A DNA stretch of 64,000 nucleotides from the NCBI RefSeq assembly GCF_004217555.1, contig NZ_SHKW01000001.1:2790001-2854000 (forward strand), in the 5' to 3' direction. Under the pieces are notes generated by a model. The model did not search any database. It saw only the letters and a program-made list of their open reading frames with translations, and was not told the DNA's origin. A program made the position numbers and the translations under genes. This stretch comes from Edaphobacter modestus. GTDB taxonomy: Bacteria; Acidobacteriota; Terriglobia; Terriglobales; Acidobacteriaceae. Below are positions 1-8,385 of the stretch, piece by piece (position 1 is the stretch's first letter; every line of letters begins with the position of its first letter).

Positions 1-609
1 CGTGAGGCAGGCATCCCGCTCGAGGCTGTTCTGCGCGGAATCGACAACGCCTTCGATAAATACGATGAGCGGGCGCGGCGTACCTCGAGCCGTCTGCGCA
101 AGGTCAACGGCTTGGCATGGTGTGCCCAGAGCGTGATGGAGGCTGTCGAGCAGGCGATGGAAGCCGCCGTGGGGGCGTCGAACGTAGGCGCAACAGAACC
201 GACGGAAAGCGGCTTCGAGAGCGAGCGCGTGGCGAAGTACCTTGAAGACAATGCAAGAGTGCTCGAAGCAGCGAAGATCGCACCTCCGGCCGATGCGGTC
301 GTTGCAGAGACTGGTGCGCGGCTTCGAGCGCTCGCCGCTGGCCTGCGCGTTGATCCAACAGTTCCACTGGAAGACCTCGACCGCACCCTGACGGTGCTCG
401 AAGAGAAGATCTTCGCGGCCTTGCTGACCGCAGCCGCGGAAACCGAGCTGACGGCCCTGCGAGAGCAGGCTTCGCGCGAGCTTGCTCCTTACCGGGGCAA
501 GATGCAGGCAGTCCAGATCAAGCAGGTGCAGCAGCAGTTCCTGCAAAAGAAACTGCTGGAAGCGCGCAGCCTGCCCAGGTTGAGTCTCTTTTACATGTCT
601 CTTGGATGA
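1..609 (+). CDS. Hypothetical protein, 5'-truncated
   Basis: The reading frame is open from the first base of the window to the stop at 607-609, so the true start lies upstream; an internal ATG exists at 112 but codons before it read as normal protein. About 202 residues are visible. The protein is charged and Ala/Glu/Leu/Arg-rich, predicted mostly helical, with no signal peptide or membrane segment. The first visible residues (REAGIPLEAVLRGIDNAFDK) resemble a conserved acidobacterial hypothetical family that I recognise only by pattern; I assign no function. It ends 15 bases before rlmD on the same strand, so the two may be co-transcribed. Confidence 0.75.
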   Translation, partial: REAGIPLEAVLRGIDNAFDKYDERARRTSSRLRKVNGLAWCAQSVMEAVEQAMEAAVGASNVGATEPTESGFESERVAKYLEDNARVLEAAKIAPPADAVVAETGARLRALAAGLRVDPTVPLEDLDRTLTVLEEKIFAALLTAAAETELTALREQASRELAPYRGKMQAVQIKQVQQQFLQKKLLEARSLPRLSLFYMSLG

Positions 610-624
610 GATGATTTGTAACCG

Positions 625-1926
625 ATGAAGTTATCGATCGAAAAAGTCGTCTACGGTGGCGCCGGTCTGGCACATGTCGAAGCTTCCGGTGCGGCAACAC
701 GCGAGATCGTCTTTGTGCCATTCACCCTTCCGGGTGAAGTGGTGGAAGCAGAGGTCGCCGATACACGGGACAACTTCAAAGACGCAGCGCTCAGGCATGT
801 CATCGCCGCGTCGTCCGATCGTATCGCTCCGCAGTGTGTTCACTTCGGCGTATGTGGCGGATGCCAATATCAACATGCATCGTATGACGCGCAGCTCCGT
901 CTGAAGCAGAGCATCCTGCAGGAGACCCTGGAGAGAGCAGGATTGAATTCTCTGCCCGCAATGCAGGTGCATGCAGCCCAACCGTGGGAGTACAGGAATC
1001 GTATCCGTCTGCGTGTCGCGATGGTCGACTGGGAGTTACGAGTGGGCTACCTGCGGCGCGGATCGAGCGAGTTTTTGCCGGTGCAGATGTGCCCTATCGC
1101 CGCACCCCTTCTGTGGTACGCAGCAGAGACGTTTCTTCAACGCGCGGGCAGCTTTCCCCAGTGGGCAAATGCGACACAAGAGATCGAGTTCTTCACTACC
1201 GGCGACGAGCAGAAGCTGCAGATGACACTTTTTGTCAGTTCTCAACCCGTCAAAGGATTTAGCGAGCTTTGTGAAGCGCTGTGCGAACAGTTGCCCCAGC
1301 TTGCCGGAGCCGGTGTGCAGATCATGGAGACCAGCGGGCGTGGACGCAAGTCGCTCCGCATGCAGCCGGGAGCAACCTGGGGAGCAGCCGGATTGAACTA
1401 CACGGTCGCCGATGAGACCTACTGGGTGAGCCGCGGAAGTTTCTTTCAGGTGAACCGGGCCATAGTTGCTCAACTCACCGAACTGGTGTGTGCAGGCAGA
1501 AGCGGAAGACTTGCATGGGACCTCTACGCCGGCGTGGGACTTTTCTCGCGCATCCTCGCCAGTCAATTTGCCGAGGTAGTTGCCGTGGAGGCTGCGAAAG
1601 GCGATCTGGAGACGAACCTCCGCGGCCCGGGAAGGCGAGCCATCGCTTCAACTACAGTCGAGTTTTTGCGCCAAGCCGTCCTCGAACGCGATCGCCCTGA
1701 GCTCATTGTCATGGACCCTCCGCGTGCGGGTGTTGGATCGGAGGTCTGCGCGTTGCTGGCTCGACTGAAGGCTCCGGAGGTGGTCTATGTCTCCTGCGAT
1801 CCCGCAACGCTGGGGCGCGATCTGCGCGCAATGGTAGACTCCGGCTACAAGCTGAACCAACTGCATCTTGTCGATATGTTTCCTCAGACCTTCCACCAGG
1901 AGACGGTGGCGGTCCTCCGGCTTTGA
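625..1926 (+). CDS. rlmD: 23S rRNA (uracil-C5)-methyltransferase, RlmD/TrmA family
   Basis: SAM-dependent enzyme predicted to methylate C5 of a uridine in 23S rRNA (U1939 in the E. coli RlmD system). 433 residues, the usual length. An N-terminal TRAM-like RNA-binding domain (about 1-55) is followed by a Cys pattern for a [4Fe-4S] cluster: C71, C77, C80 and C156. The Rossmann SAM motif DLYAGVGLFS is at 299-308. The catalytic motif VSCDPATLGRDL puts the nucleophilic Cys at 391, and the general-base Glu is E426 in HQETVAVL. All key residues are present. RlmD versus another member of the family (RlmC, TrmA) is inferred; the iron-sulphur cysteines and TRAM domain favour RlmD. Confidence 0.88.
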   Translation: MKLSIEKVVYGGAGLAHVEASGAATREIVFVPFTLPGEVVEAEVADTRDNFKDAALRHVIAASSDRIAPQCVHFGVCGGCQYQHASYDAQLRLKQSILQETLERAGLNSLPAMQVHAAQPWEYRNRIRLRVAMVDWELRVGYLRRGSSEFLPVQMCPIAAPLLWYAAETFLQRAGSFPQWANATQEIEFFTTGDEQKLQMTLFVSSQPVKGFSELCEALCEQLPQLAGAGVQIMETSGRGRKSLRMQPGATWGAAGLNYTVADETYWVSRGSFFQVNRAIVAQLTELVCAGRSGRLAWDLYAGVGLFSRILASQFAEVVAVEAAKGDLETNLRGPGRRAIASTTVEFLRQAVLERDRPELIVMDPPRAGVGSEVCALLARLKAPEVVYVSCDPATLGRDLRAMVDSGYKLNQLHLVDMFPQTFHQETVAVLRL

Positions 1927-1992
1927 TGCAGAAGTATTAGCGGGAGCAGAGTTCTGACGGGCCACGCAGAGAAATACCGGGCCACAGCAACG

Positions 1993-4671
1993 ATGGAGCG
2001 GCTCCAATTGCGGCGAGCACCGCTGCTGGCTGCCGCTTGCTGGTTTGCCTTCGGCATCGCCATCGCACGACACTGGCAACCGCCCGTGATCCTCGGAACG
2101 GCGCTCCTGCTTCTTCTCCTCCTCGCCGTAATCGCACTGCGATCCGCGTTTCGGATAGCCGTATTTCCCGTGGCGGCTCTCTGGATCGCGACGGGAATCT
2201 GGTGCTGGCAGATTCGCCCTGTCCCCCAGGCCCAGCACGAGCTTCTTCGATACGCCGACGGATTGAGCCGCATGGTACACGGGCACGTAGTGCGCATCCG
2301 CTCACTTGCGACCGAGGACAAGCCAGCGGATCGAGACAACGATCCCGCCTCGCCGGTCGACCTCGTGCCTCGGGCTGCCGCTGCACTTTCGATCGATGTG
2401 GCTGTGGATGCAATGGAAGAGGTGACCCCGGATATCTCGCGAATGGTTCCGGTAAAGGGCGGTGTGCGCGCGATTGTCATCTCGCAGGATCAAGCACTGC
2501 CTGCACTCCATTGCGGCGATGAAGTGGAGATGCCGCTGCGTCTGAAGATTCCGGAGCGGTATCGCGATCCAGGAGCCTGGCAATATGCCGACTATCTTCT
2601 TGCGCAGGGCATCTCGGCACATGGAAGCGTGCGATCGACGAAGATGCACATCATGTCCGGAAGCGGCGTCGATCTACGATGCCAGGTCTACGCCGCACAG
2701 AGCTGGGCTTCGGACCGGATGCTGGGCCTGGTTCACTCCGCAGCGAACCGGGGCCTGCTCGCTGGGATGAGGCTCACGGAAGAGGACGCCGGCATGCTGA
2801 ACGCGATGATCTTCGGCGACCGGACGCGACTGAGCCACACGCTGCGACTAGGGTTCGAGCGCACGGGTTCCTTTCATCTCTTCGTTGTCTCGGGAATGCA
2901 CGTTGCGCTGCTGGCGGGCATCGTCTTCTGGGTATTCCAAAGGCTTCGCTTTCGCCGCTGGCTGGCAACTCTGGCAACACTCGCATTGATGTCCGCTTAC
3001 GCGTTATTGACAGGTTTCGGCGCCCCCGTACAGCGCGCGCTTTTCATGACCACGGTATTTCTGCTGGCGCGTCTGCTCACTCGCGAGGGCAGCGTATTGA
3101 ATGCACTGGGAGCGGCGGCTCTGGCAGAACTGATCTGGTCTCCATCGAGTCTCTTCGAGGCTAGCTTTCAGATGACGTTTCTCGCAATCGTCGCCATTGC
3201 GGGAATCGCGGTTCCTCTTGGGGAACGAACCTTCCTCCCATACCTGCGTGCATCGCGGAGACTGCATGAGCTTTGGATGGAGCCCGTTCTCCCCCCGAAG
3301 CTCGCCCAATTCCGCGTTATGGTTCGCATGTGGGGCGAGGCGCTGGCGGGACTCTTCGGCCATTGGGCTCGCCTTATGCCCGGAGCTGTAATTCGAGCTC
3401 TGCTCTTCGCCGCCGAACTCGCACTGATCGGCCTTGTAGCCGAGATGGTGATGGCATTACCGATGGCGGTCTACTTCCACAGGGCCACCCTGTTCGCGCT
3501 GCCGGCCAACATGCTGACCGTCCCCGTCGTCAGCCTGCTGGCACCACTTGCCGTACTCACCTTCTTCGCCGCACTGCTCGGCCCGTGGGTGGCTCTTATT
3601 CCAGCCGCAGGAACTGCCCTGCTCCTCCATGGCATCGTGTGGATCATAGGAAGAGTCAGCCAGATCCAGACAACCGAGGTTCGAGTTCCTGCGCCAGCAT
3701 GGTGGATCGGGTTGGTGGCATTAGGCGTGTGGACCTTCTGTTGTTGGGCGGTACGAAGATCCCGGGCATGGGCGTGGGTCGCCGCGGCCACGCTTCCGCT
3801 GGCCCTTGCCGCGGTGCTGTGGCCAGAGGCGCCGACCATCACGAAGGGTACGCTGGAGGTCACTGCGATCGATGTTGGCCAGGGAGATTCGCTGCTGGTC
3901 GTCAGCCCGCAGGGCGGCACGATACTGGTGGACGCCGGGGGCCCGGTTGGCGGCTTGAACGAGTCAGCCGCAACCACGAGCACGTTCGATGTAGGCGAAG
4001 AGGTGGTCTCGCCCTACCTGTGGTCGCGGCGAATCCGGAGGCTCGATGTGCTGGTGCTGAGCCACGCGCATAGCGATCACATGGGTGGAATGTCTGCAGT
4101 GATGCGCAACTTTCGCCCGCGCGAGTTGTGGGTCGCGGTCGATCCCGACTCAGAGGCATATCGTGCTCTGTTGCACGAAGCCGCAACGCTTGGCGTTCGA
4201 GTGCGTCATCTATCCGCCGGGACCAGCCTTGCCTGGAGCGGATCGCAGTTGAGCGTGCTGGCTCCCTCGCCGCGCTACACAAATTCTGGTGAACCCGCAA
4301 ATAACGACTCCCTCGTGATGCGCCTGGAGTATGGCAAGGCTTCCGTGTTGTTGGAAGGCGATGCGGAAGCGTCGAGCGAACAGGCGATGCTTGCGCGCGG
4401 CCTCACTCCTGTAACGCTGTTGAAGGTAGGGCATCACGGCAGCCGCACCTCGACGACACCGGAGTTCTTTGCTGCGCTCGCGCCCAGGGATGCGGTTGTC
4501 TCCGTCGGCAAAGGCAACACCTTCGGACATCCGCGCCCTGAGGTGATTGCCAGGATCGCTGCGGCAGGAACCCGGCTCTACAGAACCGACGAGTTCGGCC
4601 TGACGACCTTTCTGATGAATCGAGATGGCGAGGTCCGCCAGGTTCTCGGTGCGGGAGACGACGAGCCCTGA
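1993..4671 (+). CDS. comEC: ComEC/Rec2-family DNA internalisation channel
   Basis: Inner-membrane protein that moves single-stranded DNA into the cytoplasm during natural transformation. 892 residues, within the family range. Order: N-terminal membrane segments and DUF4131-like region (about 1-240), the Competence core with many hydrophobic helices (about 245-600), then a cytoplasmic metallo-beta-lactamase-like domain (about 620-880). The metal motif HAHSDH is at 691-696 and a downstream GHHGSRTSTTPEF supplies further ligands. It lies 66 bases after rlmD on the same strand. No other competence or type IV pilus gene is in the window, so competence itself cannot be claimed. Confidence 0.9.
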   Translation: MERLQLRRAPLLAAACWFAFGIAIARHWQPPVILGTALLLLLLLAVIALRSAFRIAVFPVAALWIATGIWCWQIRPVPQAQHELLRYADGLSRMVHGHVVRIRSLATEDKPADRDNDPASPVDLVPRAAAALSIDVAVDAMEEVTPDISRMVPVKGGVRAIVISQDQALPALHCGDEVEMPLRLKIPERYRDPGAWQYADYLLAQGISAHGSVRSTKMHIMSGSGVDLRCQVYAAQSWASDRMLGLVHSAANRGLLAGMRLTEEDAGMLNAMIFGDRTRLSHTLRLGFERTGSFHLFVVSGMHVALLAGIVFWVFQRLRFRRWLATLATLALMSAYALLTGFGAPVQRALFMTTVFLLARLLTREGSVLNALGAAALAELIWSPSSLFEASFQMTFLAIVAIAGIAVPLGERTFLPYLRASRRLHELWMEPVLPPKLAQFRVMVRMWGEALAGLFGHWARLMPGAVIRALLFAAELALIGLVAEMVMALPMAVYFHRATLFALPANMLTVPVVSLLAPLAVLTFFAALLGPWVALIPAAGTALLLHGIVWIIGRVSQIQTTEVRVPAPAWWIGLVALGVWTFCCWAVRRSRAWAWVAAATLPLALAAVLWPEAPTITKGTLEVTAIDVGQGDSLLVVSPQGGTILVDAGGPVGGLNESAATTSTFDVGEEVVSPYLWSRRIRRLDVLVLSHAHSDHMGGMSAVMRNFRPRELWVAVDPDSEAYRALLHEAATLGVRVRHLSAGTSLAWSGSQLSVLAPSPRYTNSGEPANNDSLVMRLEYGKASVLLEGDAEASSEQAMLARGLTPVTLLKVGHHGSRTSTTPEFFAALAPRDAVVSVGKGNTFGHPRPEVIARIAAAGTRLYRTDEFGLTTFLMNRDGEVRQVLGAGDDEP

Positions 4672-4830
4672 TACTTTCTTCCAGTGACCGTATCCCTAAG
4701 CGCTTTGCTTTGTTGGCGCGGCGCTCGGATGAGATTTTTTACAATTGAAACCGCGCCAAACCAGCCGTCAGGTAGCTACAGTAGAAGCGCACCATGGGCC
4801 CTCTGAAACCTTACTTCGAGAGGATCAAAC

Positions 4831-5379
4831 ATGACCACATGGAAGCAACACCTGACAGGATGTGCGTTGGCGGGGATGATGTTCTTTTCATCATCCGCCC
4901 TCGCCGACACTCTAACCTTCGCCGCGCTTATGAGCGGAGCTAATGAAACTCCACCGAATGCATCCCCGGCGACTGGCATCGCGTCCCTCTCGCTGACGGA
5001 CGATCTGCTGGCAATTCATATTGAATACTCCGGCCTGATCGGAGGAAACCCAAGCGCGGCGCATATTCATTGCTGCGCGGCAATCGGAACGAATGCCCCC
5101 GTGTGGGTTCCTTTTGACGACTTCCCCACCACCACATCGGGAACCTACGACATCACAATTGACCTCTCGACCTTTGTCTTCAGTGGGGGTGGCACACAGG
5201 CTGGACTTATTGCGGGAATGAATAATGGCACCGCTTATACCAATATCCACAATGCCACGTTTCCCGGCGGGGAGATAAGGGGCCAGATTGTTCCAACGCC
5301 GGAGCCCGGTACCCTTCTGCTCCTTGGCACTGGCGCGGCTGGATTGGCCTCAGTGCTTCGCCGCCGTATTCGTATCTGA
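4831..5379 (+). CDS. Secreted CHRD-domain protein with PEP-CTERM anchor
   Basis: 182 residues. A signal peptide occupies about 1-25 (hydrophobic core then ALADTL). The middle is a CHRD domain: family-typical histidines in AAHIH (76-80) and the closing block NIHNATFPGGEIRGQI (138-153). The C-terminus is a textbook PEP-CTERM sorting signal: PEPG at 157-160, a Leu/Gly-rich helix, then the basic tail RRRIRI. Such proteins are exported and processed by an exosortase linked to exopolysaccharide production; no exosortase is in the window. A GAGAGGATC-type ribosome site precedes the ATG. Two adjacent Cys (81-82) in the CHRD domain are unusual. Function beyond export is unknown. Confidence 0.82.
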   Translation: MTTWKQHLTGCALAGMMFFSSSALADTLTFAALMSGANETPPNASPATGIASLSLTDDLLAIHIEYSGLIGGNPSAAHIHCCAAIGTNAPVWVPFDDFPTTTSGTYDITIDLSTFVFSGGGTQAGLIAGMNNGTAYTNIHNATFPGGEIRGQIVPTPEPGTLLLLGTGAAGLASVLRRRIRI

Positions 5380-5494
5380 TGTTTCGCTGTCCATTCCGTG
5401 CCGCGCCATGTGCCTTGGCTGACTCCCCGCCTCTGCATTCTCCGTGCAGCTCCGCTTCGTTTAGGAGTACCGTGGGAACAGCGGAGGCAGGCCT

Positions 5495-5779
5495 ATGGAG
5501 AAGCAGGACCTGAAGAAAGCAGAGCAGGACATCGTTGCATCCAAAGCCGAGGAGCAGGCAGAGGAACAGAAGCTCATCCGGCGGATGCAGATGATGATGA
5601 ACATGGTGATGCAGGTGATCGCCCAGGACAGAAGCCTCTCCATCGAGGAGGCATCCCAGATGATCGCCGATTCCCGGAGAGCTGCGCTTGTGATGTTTCC
5701 TGGCAAGGAACTTGCGTATGACCTGATATGGAGACCAAGGTTTCAACGCCTGATGCGTGAACGCTTCCGCATCATGTAG
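5495..5779 (+). CDS. Small coiled-coil hypothetical protein
   Basis: 94 residues with a GGAGG-type ribosome site just upstream of the ATG. Residues 1-30 are very rich in Glu/Lys/Ala/Gln and read as an amphipathic or coiled-coil helix, followed by a Met-rich stretch (MQMMMNMVMQ, about 31-40) and a C-terminal part with several Arg/Phe/Trp. No signal peptide or membrane span. I do not recognise a characterised family. It stops 28 bases before the GNAT gene and may share a transcript with it. Confidence 0.65.
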   Translation: MEKQDLKKAEQDIVASKAEEQAEEQKLIRRMQMMMNMVMQVIAQDRSLSIEEASQMIADSRRAALVMFPGKELAYDLIWRPRFQRLMRERFRIM

Positions 5780-5807
5780 CCATGCACGCCCTGCTAAGCT
5801 TGGGGTT

Positions 5808-6317
5808 ATGCGGACCAGACTGGCAAGAAAGCACGACCTTTCGTCCTTGATGAGGATCGTGCGCCGTGTCGTTCCCCTGATGCACGCCGAAGGAAATTTT
5901 CAATGGGATGACAAGTATCCGAACGAAGCGGTGTTCCTCGACGACATCGAGCGCCGGCGGCTCTGTATTGCCGAGATCGAGGAAGAGGTTGCGGGCGTTG
6001 TCGCGTTGACCACAGATCCGGAACCCGACTACACCCAGGCAGACTGGGACATCACGCAACCCGCGGTGGTAGTTCATCGCCTCGCGGTCGATCCTCTCTT
6101 TCGAGGTGCTGGCGTGGCGAAGGCCTTGATGCTTGAGGCGGAACGCGTTGCAGTAGCGCAAGGTATCTTCCTCATCCGCACCGATACCAACAAGCAGAAC
6201 CAGGCGACACAGCGGCTCTTCCCAGCCCTTGGTTATCGTTTTGCGGGCGAGATCTCGCTCAGGATGCGGCCGGGGCTGAGATTCTTCTGCTACGAAAAAC
6301 AGCTCCCACAACCGTAG
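5808..6317 (+). CDS. GNAT-family N-acetyltransferase
   Basis: 169 residues from the ATG at 5808. An in-frame upstream codon at 5757 would overlap the preceding gene and adds no family-like sequence, so the later start is chosen. The acetyl-CoA motif A is visible as VDPLFRGAGVAKALM (94-108), preceded by the beta-4 strand VVVHRLAV and followed by the typical LFPALGYRFAG segment (137-147). The acceptor substrate cannot be told from sequence. The gene is convergent with the PNPOx-like gene, with only 3 bases between the two stop codons. Confidence 0.82.
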   Translation: MRTRLARKHDLSSLMRIVRRVVPLMHAEGNFQWDDKYPNEAVFLDDIERRRLCIAEIEEEVAGVVALTTDPEPDYTQADWDITQPAVVVHRLAVDPLFRGAGVAKALMLEAERVAVAQGIFLIRTDTNKQNQATQRLFPALGYRFAGEISLRMRPGLRFFCYEKQLPQP

Positions 6318-6320
6318 AGC

Positions 6321-6956
6321 TCAGCCAGCCTCCGCGCGCCCGGCAATCTGCTCGCGGAGACCCTTGTTCTCCTCTTCAAGAGCGGCAAGACGCTGATGAA
6401 GAGGCGCCATGACCTTTACGATCTGTTCCTCGGTATAGCGCGGCGTTATGTGCTGCTGGCAGTTCCAGTCGAAGGCGTCCACGCGGATGATGATCGCTCG
6501 CTCAACTAGTTTTCGACCCTCGGATGTGCTGAGCTGTTCGACAAATTGCTTCGCGCCCTCACCTTCGTGCACCGTCGCGTGACCTAGAATCTTGAGGCGT
6601 GTTCGCGATGGGTAGTCCATCAGAAAGAGCGCCACGCGATCGTCGTGGCCAAGGTTGCCGAGGCTGATGTACTGACGGTTACCCCGATAGTCGACGAAAC
6701 CGACGGTGCGATCATCGAGCACATGAAGAAAGCCCCGCTCTCCTCCGCGATGCTGGATGTAAGGCCAGCCAGTCTCACTTACCGTTGCAAGATAAAAGGA
6801 GTCGCGCGCAAGAATAAACTCCTTCTCGTACTCCGACAGTGCATCGCCGGGCGGAGAGAGCTTTTCGATGCGCTCATACTGCGTGCGGCTGCCACGCTTT
6901 GCCTGTTGCTCTTTCACCAGCGGAGTAAAGGCGATCTGTGCGAAGCTGCGGCCCAT
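6321..6956 (-). CDS. Pyridoxamine 5'-phosphate oxidase-like flavin-fold protein
   Basis: 211 residues with a split-barrel FMN-binding PNPOx-like domain. Family-type blocks are visible: FYLATVSETGWPYIQHRGG (about 54-72), GFVDYRGNRQYISLGNL (about 86-102) and RVALFLMDYPSRTRLKILG (about 107-125). The C-terminus (about 175-206) is charged and heptad-like (LAALEEENKGLREQI) and may be a short coiled coil. These proteins bind FMN, F420 or haem; members of this branch are often annotated as general stress or nitroreductase-like flavoproteins. It lacks the canonical PdxH length and active-site context, so a vitamin B6 role is not claimed. Confidence 0.75.
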   Translation of the reverse strand: MGRSFAQIAFTPLVKEQQAKRGSRTQYERIEKLSPPGDALSEYEKEFILARDSFYLATVSETGWPYIQHRGGERGFLHVLDDRTVGFVDYRGNRQYISLGNLGHDDRVALFLMDYPSRTRLKILGHATVHEGEGAKQFVEQLSTSEGRKLVERAIIIRVDAFDWNCQQHITPRYTEEQIVKVMAPLHQRLAALEEENKGLREQIAGRAEAG

Positions 6957-7114
6957 GACATCGCTCCTTTCTTCGTGTGATAAAGATTGGATTCGCTCTC
7001 AGAAGACATGATTCGAAGTTTCACTCAGCCTCGACCGATCGCTGCTTCCAAAGGGTAGAATGCTTCCGTCGTCAACAACAAAGCCAATGCACATCTGAAA
7101 CTGGGGGACTGTGA

Positions 7115-8296
7115 ATGAATCGTAAGCTGATAATTGCCTTGTGGGTAGCTGTATGGATGATGGGTGTTTCGGCGACGGGCGTTGCGCTCGACAATGGTTT
7201 GGCGCGAACCCCGCCCATGGGGTGGAACAGCTGGAACAAATTTGCCTGCAAAGGTCTGAACGAGAAGGTCGTGCGCGAGACAGCCGACGAGATGGCCTCC
7301 AACGGTATGAAGGACGCCGGATATCAGTACGTCATCATCGATGACTGCTGGCAGACCGGCCGCGATGCCGAAGGCAACATCATCGTCGACGCGGAGAAGT
7401 TCCCCTCCGGCATCAAGGCATTGGCCGACTACATTCATTCCAAGGGCTTGAAGTTCGGAATCTACACCGACGTCGGCACGATGACCTGCGCCAAGCGGCC
7501 GGGCAGCATCGGCCACGAATACCAGGATGCGCGACAGTACGCCGCCTGGGGAGTCGATTATCTGAAAGAAGACTGGTGCAATACGCTTCCAAATCAGAAC
7601 AGCGAGTCCTCCTACACCCTCATGCGCGAAGCACTCAAAGCCTCGGGCCGACCTATCGTCTTCAGCATCTGCGAATGGGGCTCCACCAAGCCCTGGCTGT
7701 GGGCAGGCCCTGTCGGAAACCTGTGGCGCGCAACACCCGACATTCAGGACTGCTGGGACTGCAAGCGTGAGTGGGGTGGCGGAGGTGTCACCCAGATTCT
7801 CGACCTGATGGACGGTATCGAAAGCTACTCCGGTCCGGGACACTGGAACGATCCCGACATGCTCGAAGTAGGCAACGGCGGCATGACCACCGAAGAATAT
7901 CGCACGCACTTCAGCATGTGGGCCATCTTCTCCGCGCCTCTGCTGGCCGGAAACGACATCGCAAAGATGTCCGCAGACACAAAGGAGATTCTTCTGAACA
8001 AAGAGGTGATCGCGATCGATCAGGATGCGCTGGGCCAGCAGGGACGTCGCGTGAAACGGAATGGCGATACGGAGATCTGGTCCAAGCAGCTTGCCGATGG
8101 CGGACGAGCGGTGGCTCTGGTCAACCGCGGCAAGGCGACGGAAAGCATAACCGTGGCGTGGAACGAGATCGGCTATCCCTCCACTCTCCCCGCCACGATT
8201 CGTAACCTGTGGACTCACAAGGACGCGACAGCAAAAGGCAGCTTCACGGCTGAGGTCCCGAGCCATGGAACCATCCTGGTCAGGCTGAACTTCTAA
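7115..8296 (+). CDS. Secreted alpha-galactosidase, GH27
   Basis: 393 residues with a signal peptide (about 1-25). The GH27 opening block is clear: RTPPMGWNSW (31-40) and YVIIDDCWQ (72-80). By alignment to human alpha-galactosidase A from memory, the nucleophile is D153 in YLKEDWC and the acid/base is D209 in WRATPDI. GHWNDPDMLEVGNGGM follows, then a C-terminal beta domain. It should release terminal alpha-1,6-galactose from galactomannan or raffinose-type sugars in the periplasm or outside. It is transcribed alone, divergent from the PNPOx gene and convergent with the MFS gene, with a bidirectional terminator at 8320-8343. Confidence 0.9.
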   Translation: MNRKLIIALWVAVWMMGVSATGVALDNGLARTPPMGWNSWNKFACKGLNEKVVRETADEMASNGMKDAGYQYVIIDDCWQTGRDAEGNIIVDAEKFPSGIKALADYIHSKGLKFGIYTDVGTMTCAKRPGSIGHEYQDARQYAAWGVDYLKEDWCNTLPNQNSESSYTLMREALKASGRPIVFSICEWGSTKPWLWAGPVGNLWRATPDIQDCWDCKREWGGGGVTQILDLMDGIESYSGPGHWNDPDMLEVGNGGMTTEEYRTHFSMWAIFSAPLLAGNDIAKMSADTKEILLNKEVIAIDQDALGQQGRRVKRNGDTEIWSKQLADGGRAVALVNRGKATESITVAWNEIGYPSTLPATIRNLWTHKDATAKGSFTAEVPSHGTILVRLNF

Positions 8297-8319
8297 CGCG
8301 AATCACGCAGGAAAAAGAA

Positions 8320-8343
8320 GCCGTCTGCTGGTTGGCAGACGGC
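8320..8343. terminator. Bidirectional intrinsic terminator between GH27 and MFS genes
   Basis: Perfect 9-bp stem (8320-8328 with 8335-8343) and a 6-base loop. On the minus strand the stem is followed by a T-rich run (complement of GAAAAAGAA at 8311-8319), so it is strongest for the MFS/aminopeptidase operon; it also lies just after the GH27 stop. Confidence 0.8.
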
Positions 8344-8385
8344 CTCTCTCGCTTGATATGAAGTCTCAATCGGAGCGCGATCCAA

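Noticed and set aside
7031..7061. sigma-70-like promoter before the GH27 gene (TCGACC / TAGAAT)
   Set aside because: The 19-base spacer and poor -35 match make it no better than chance in this sequence.
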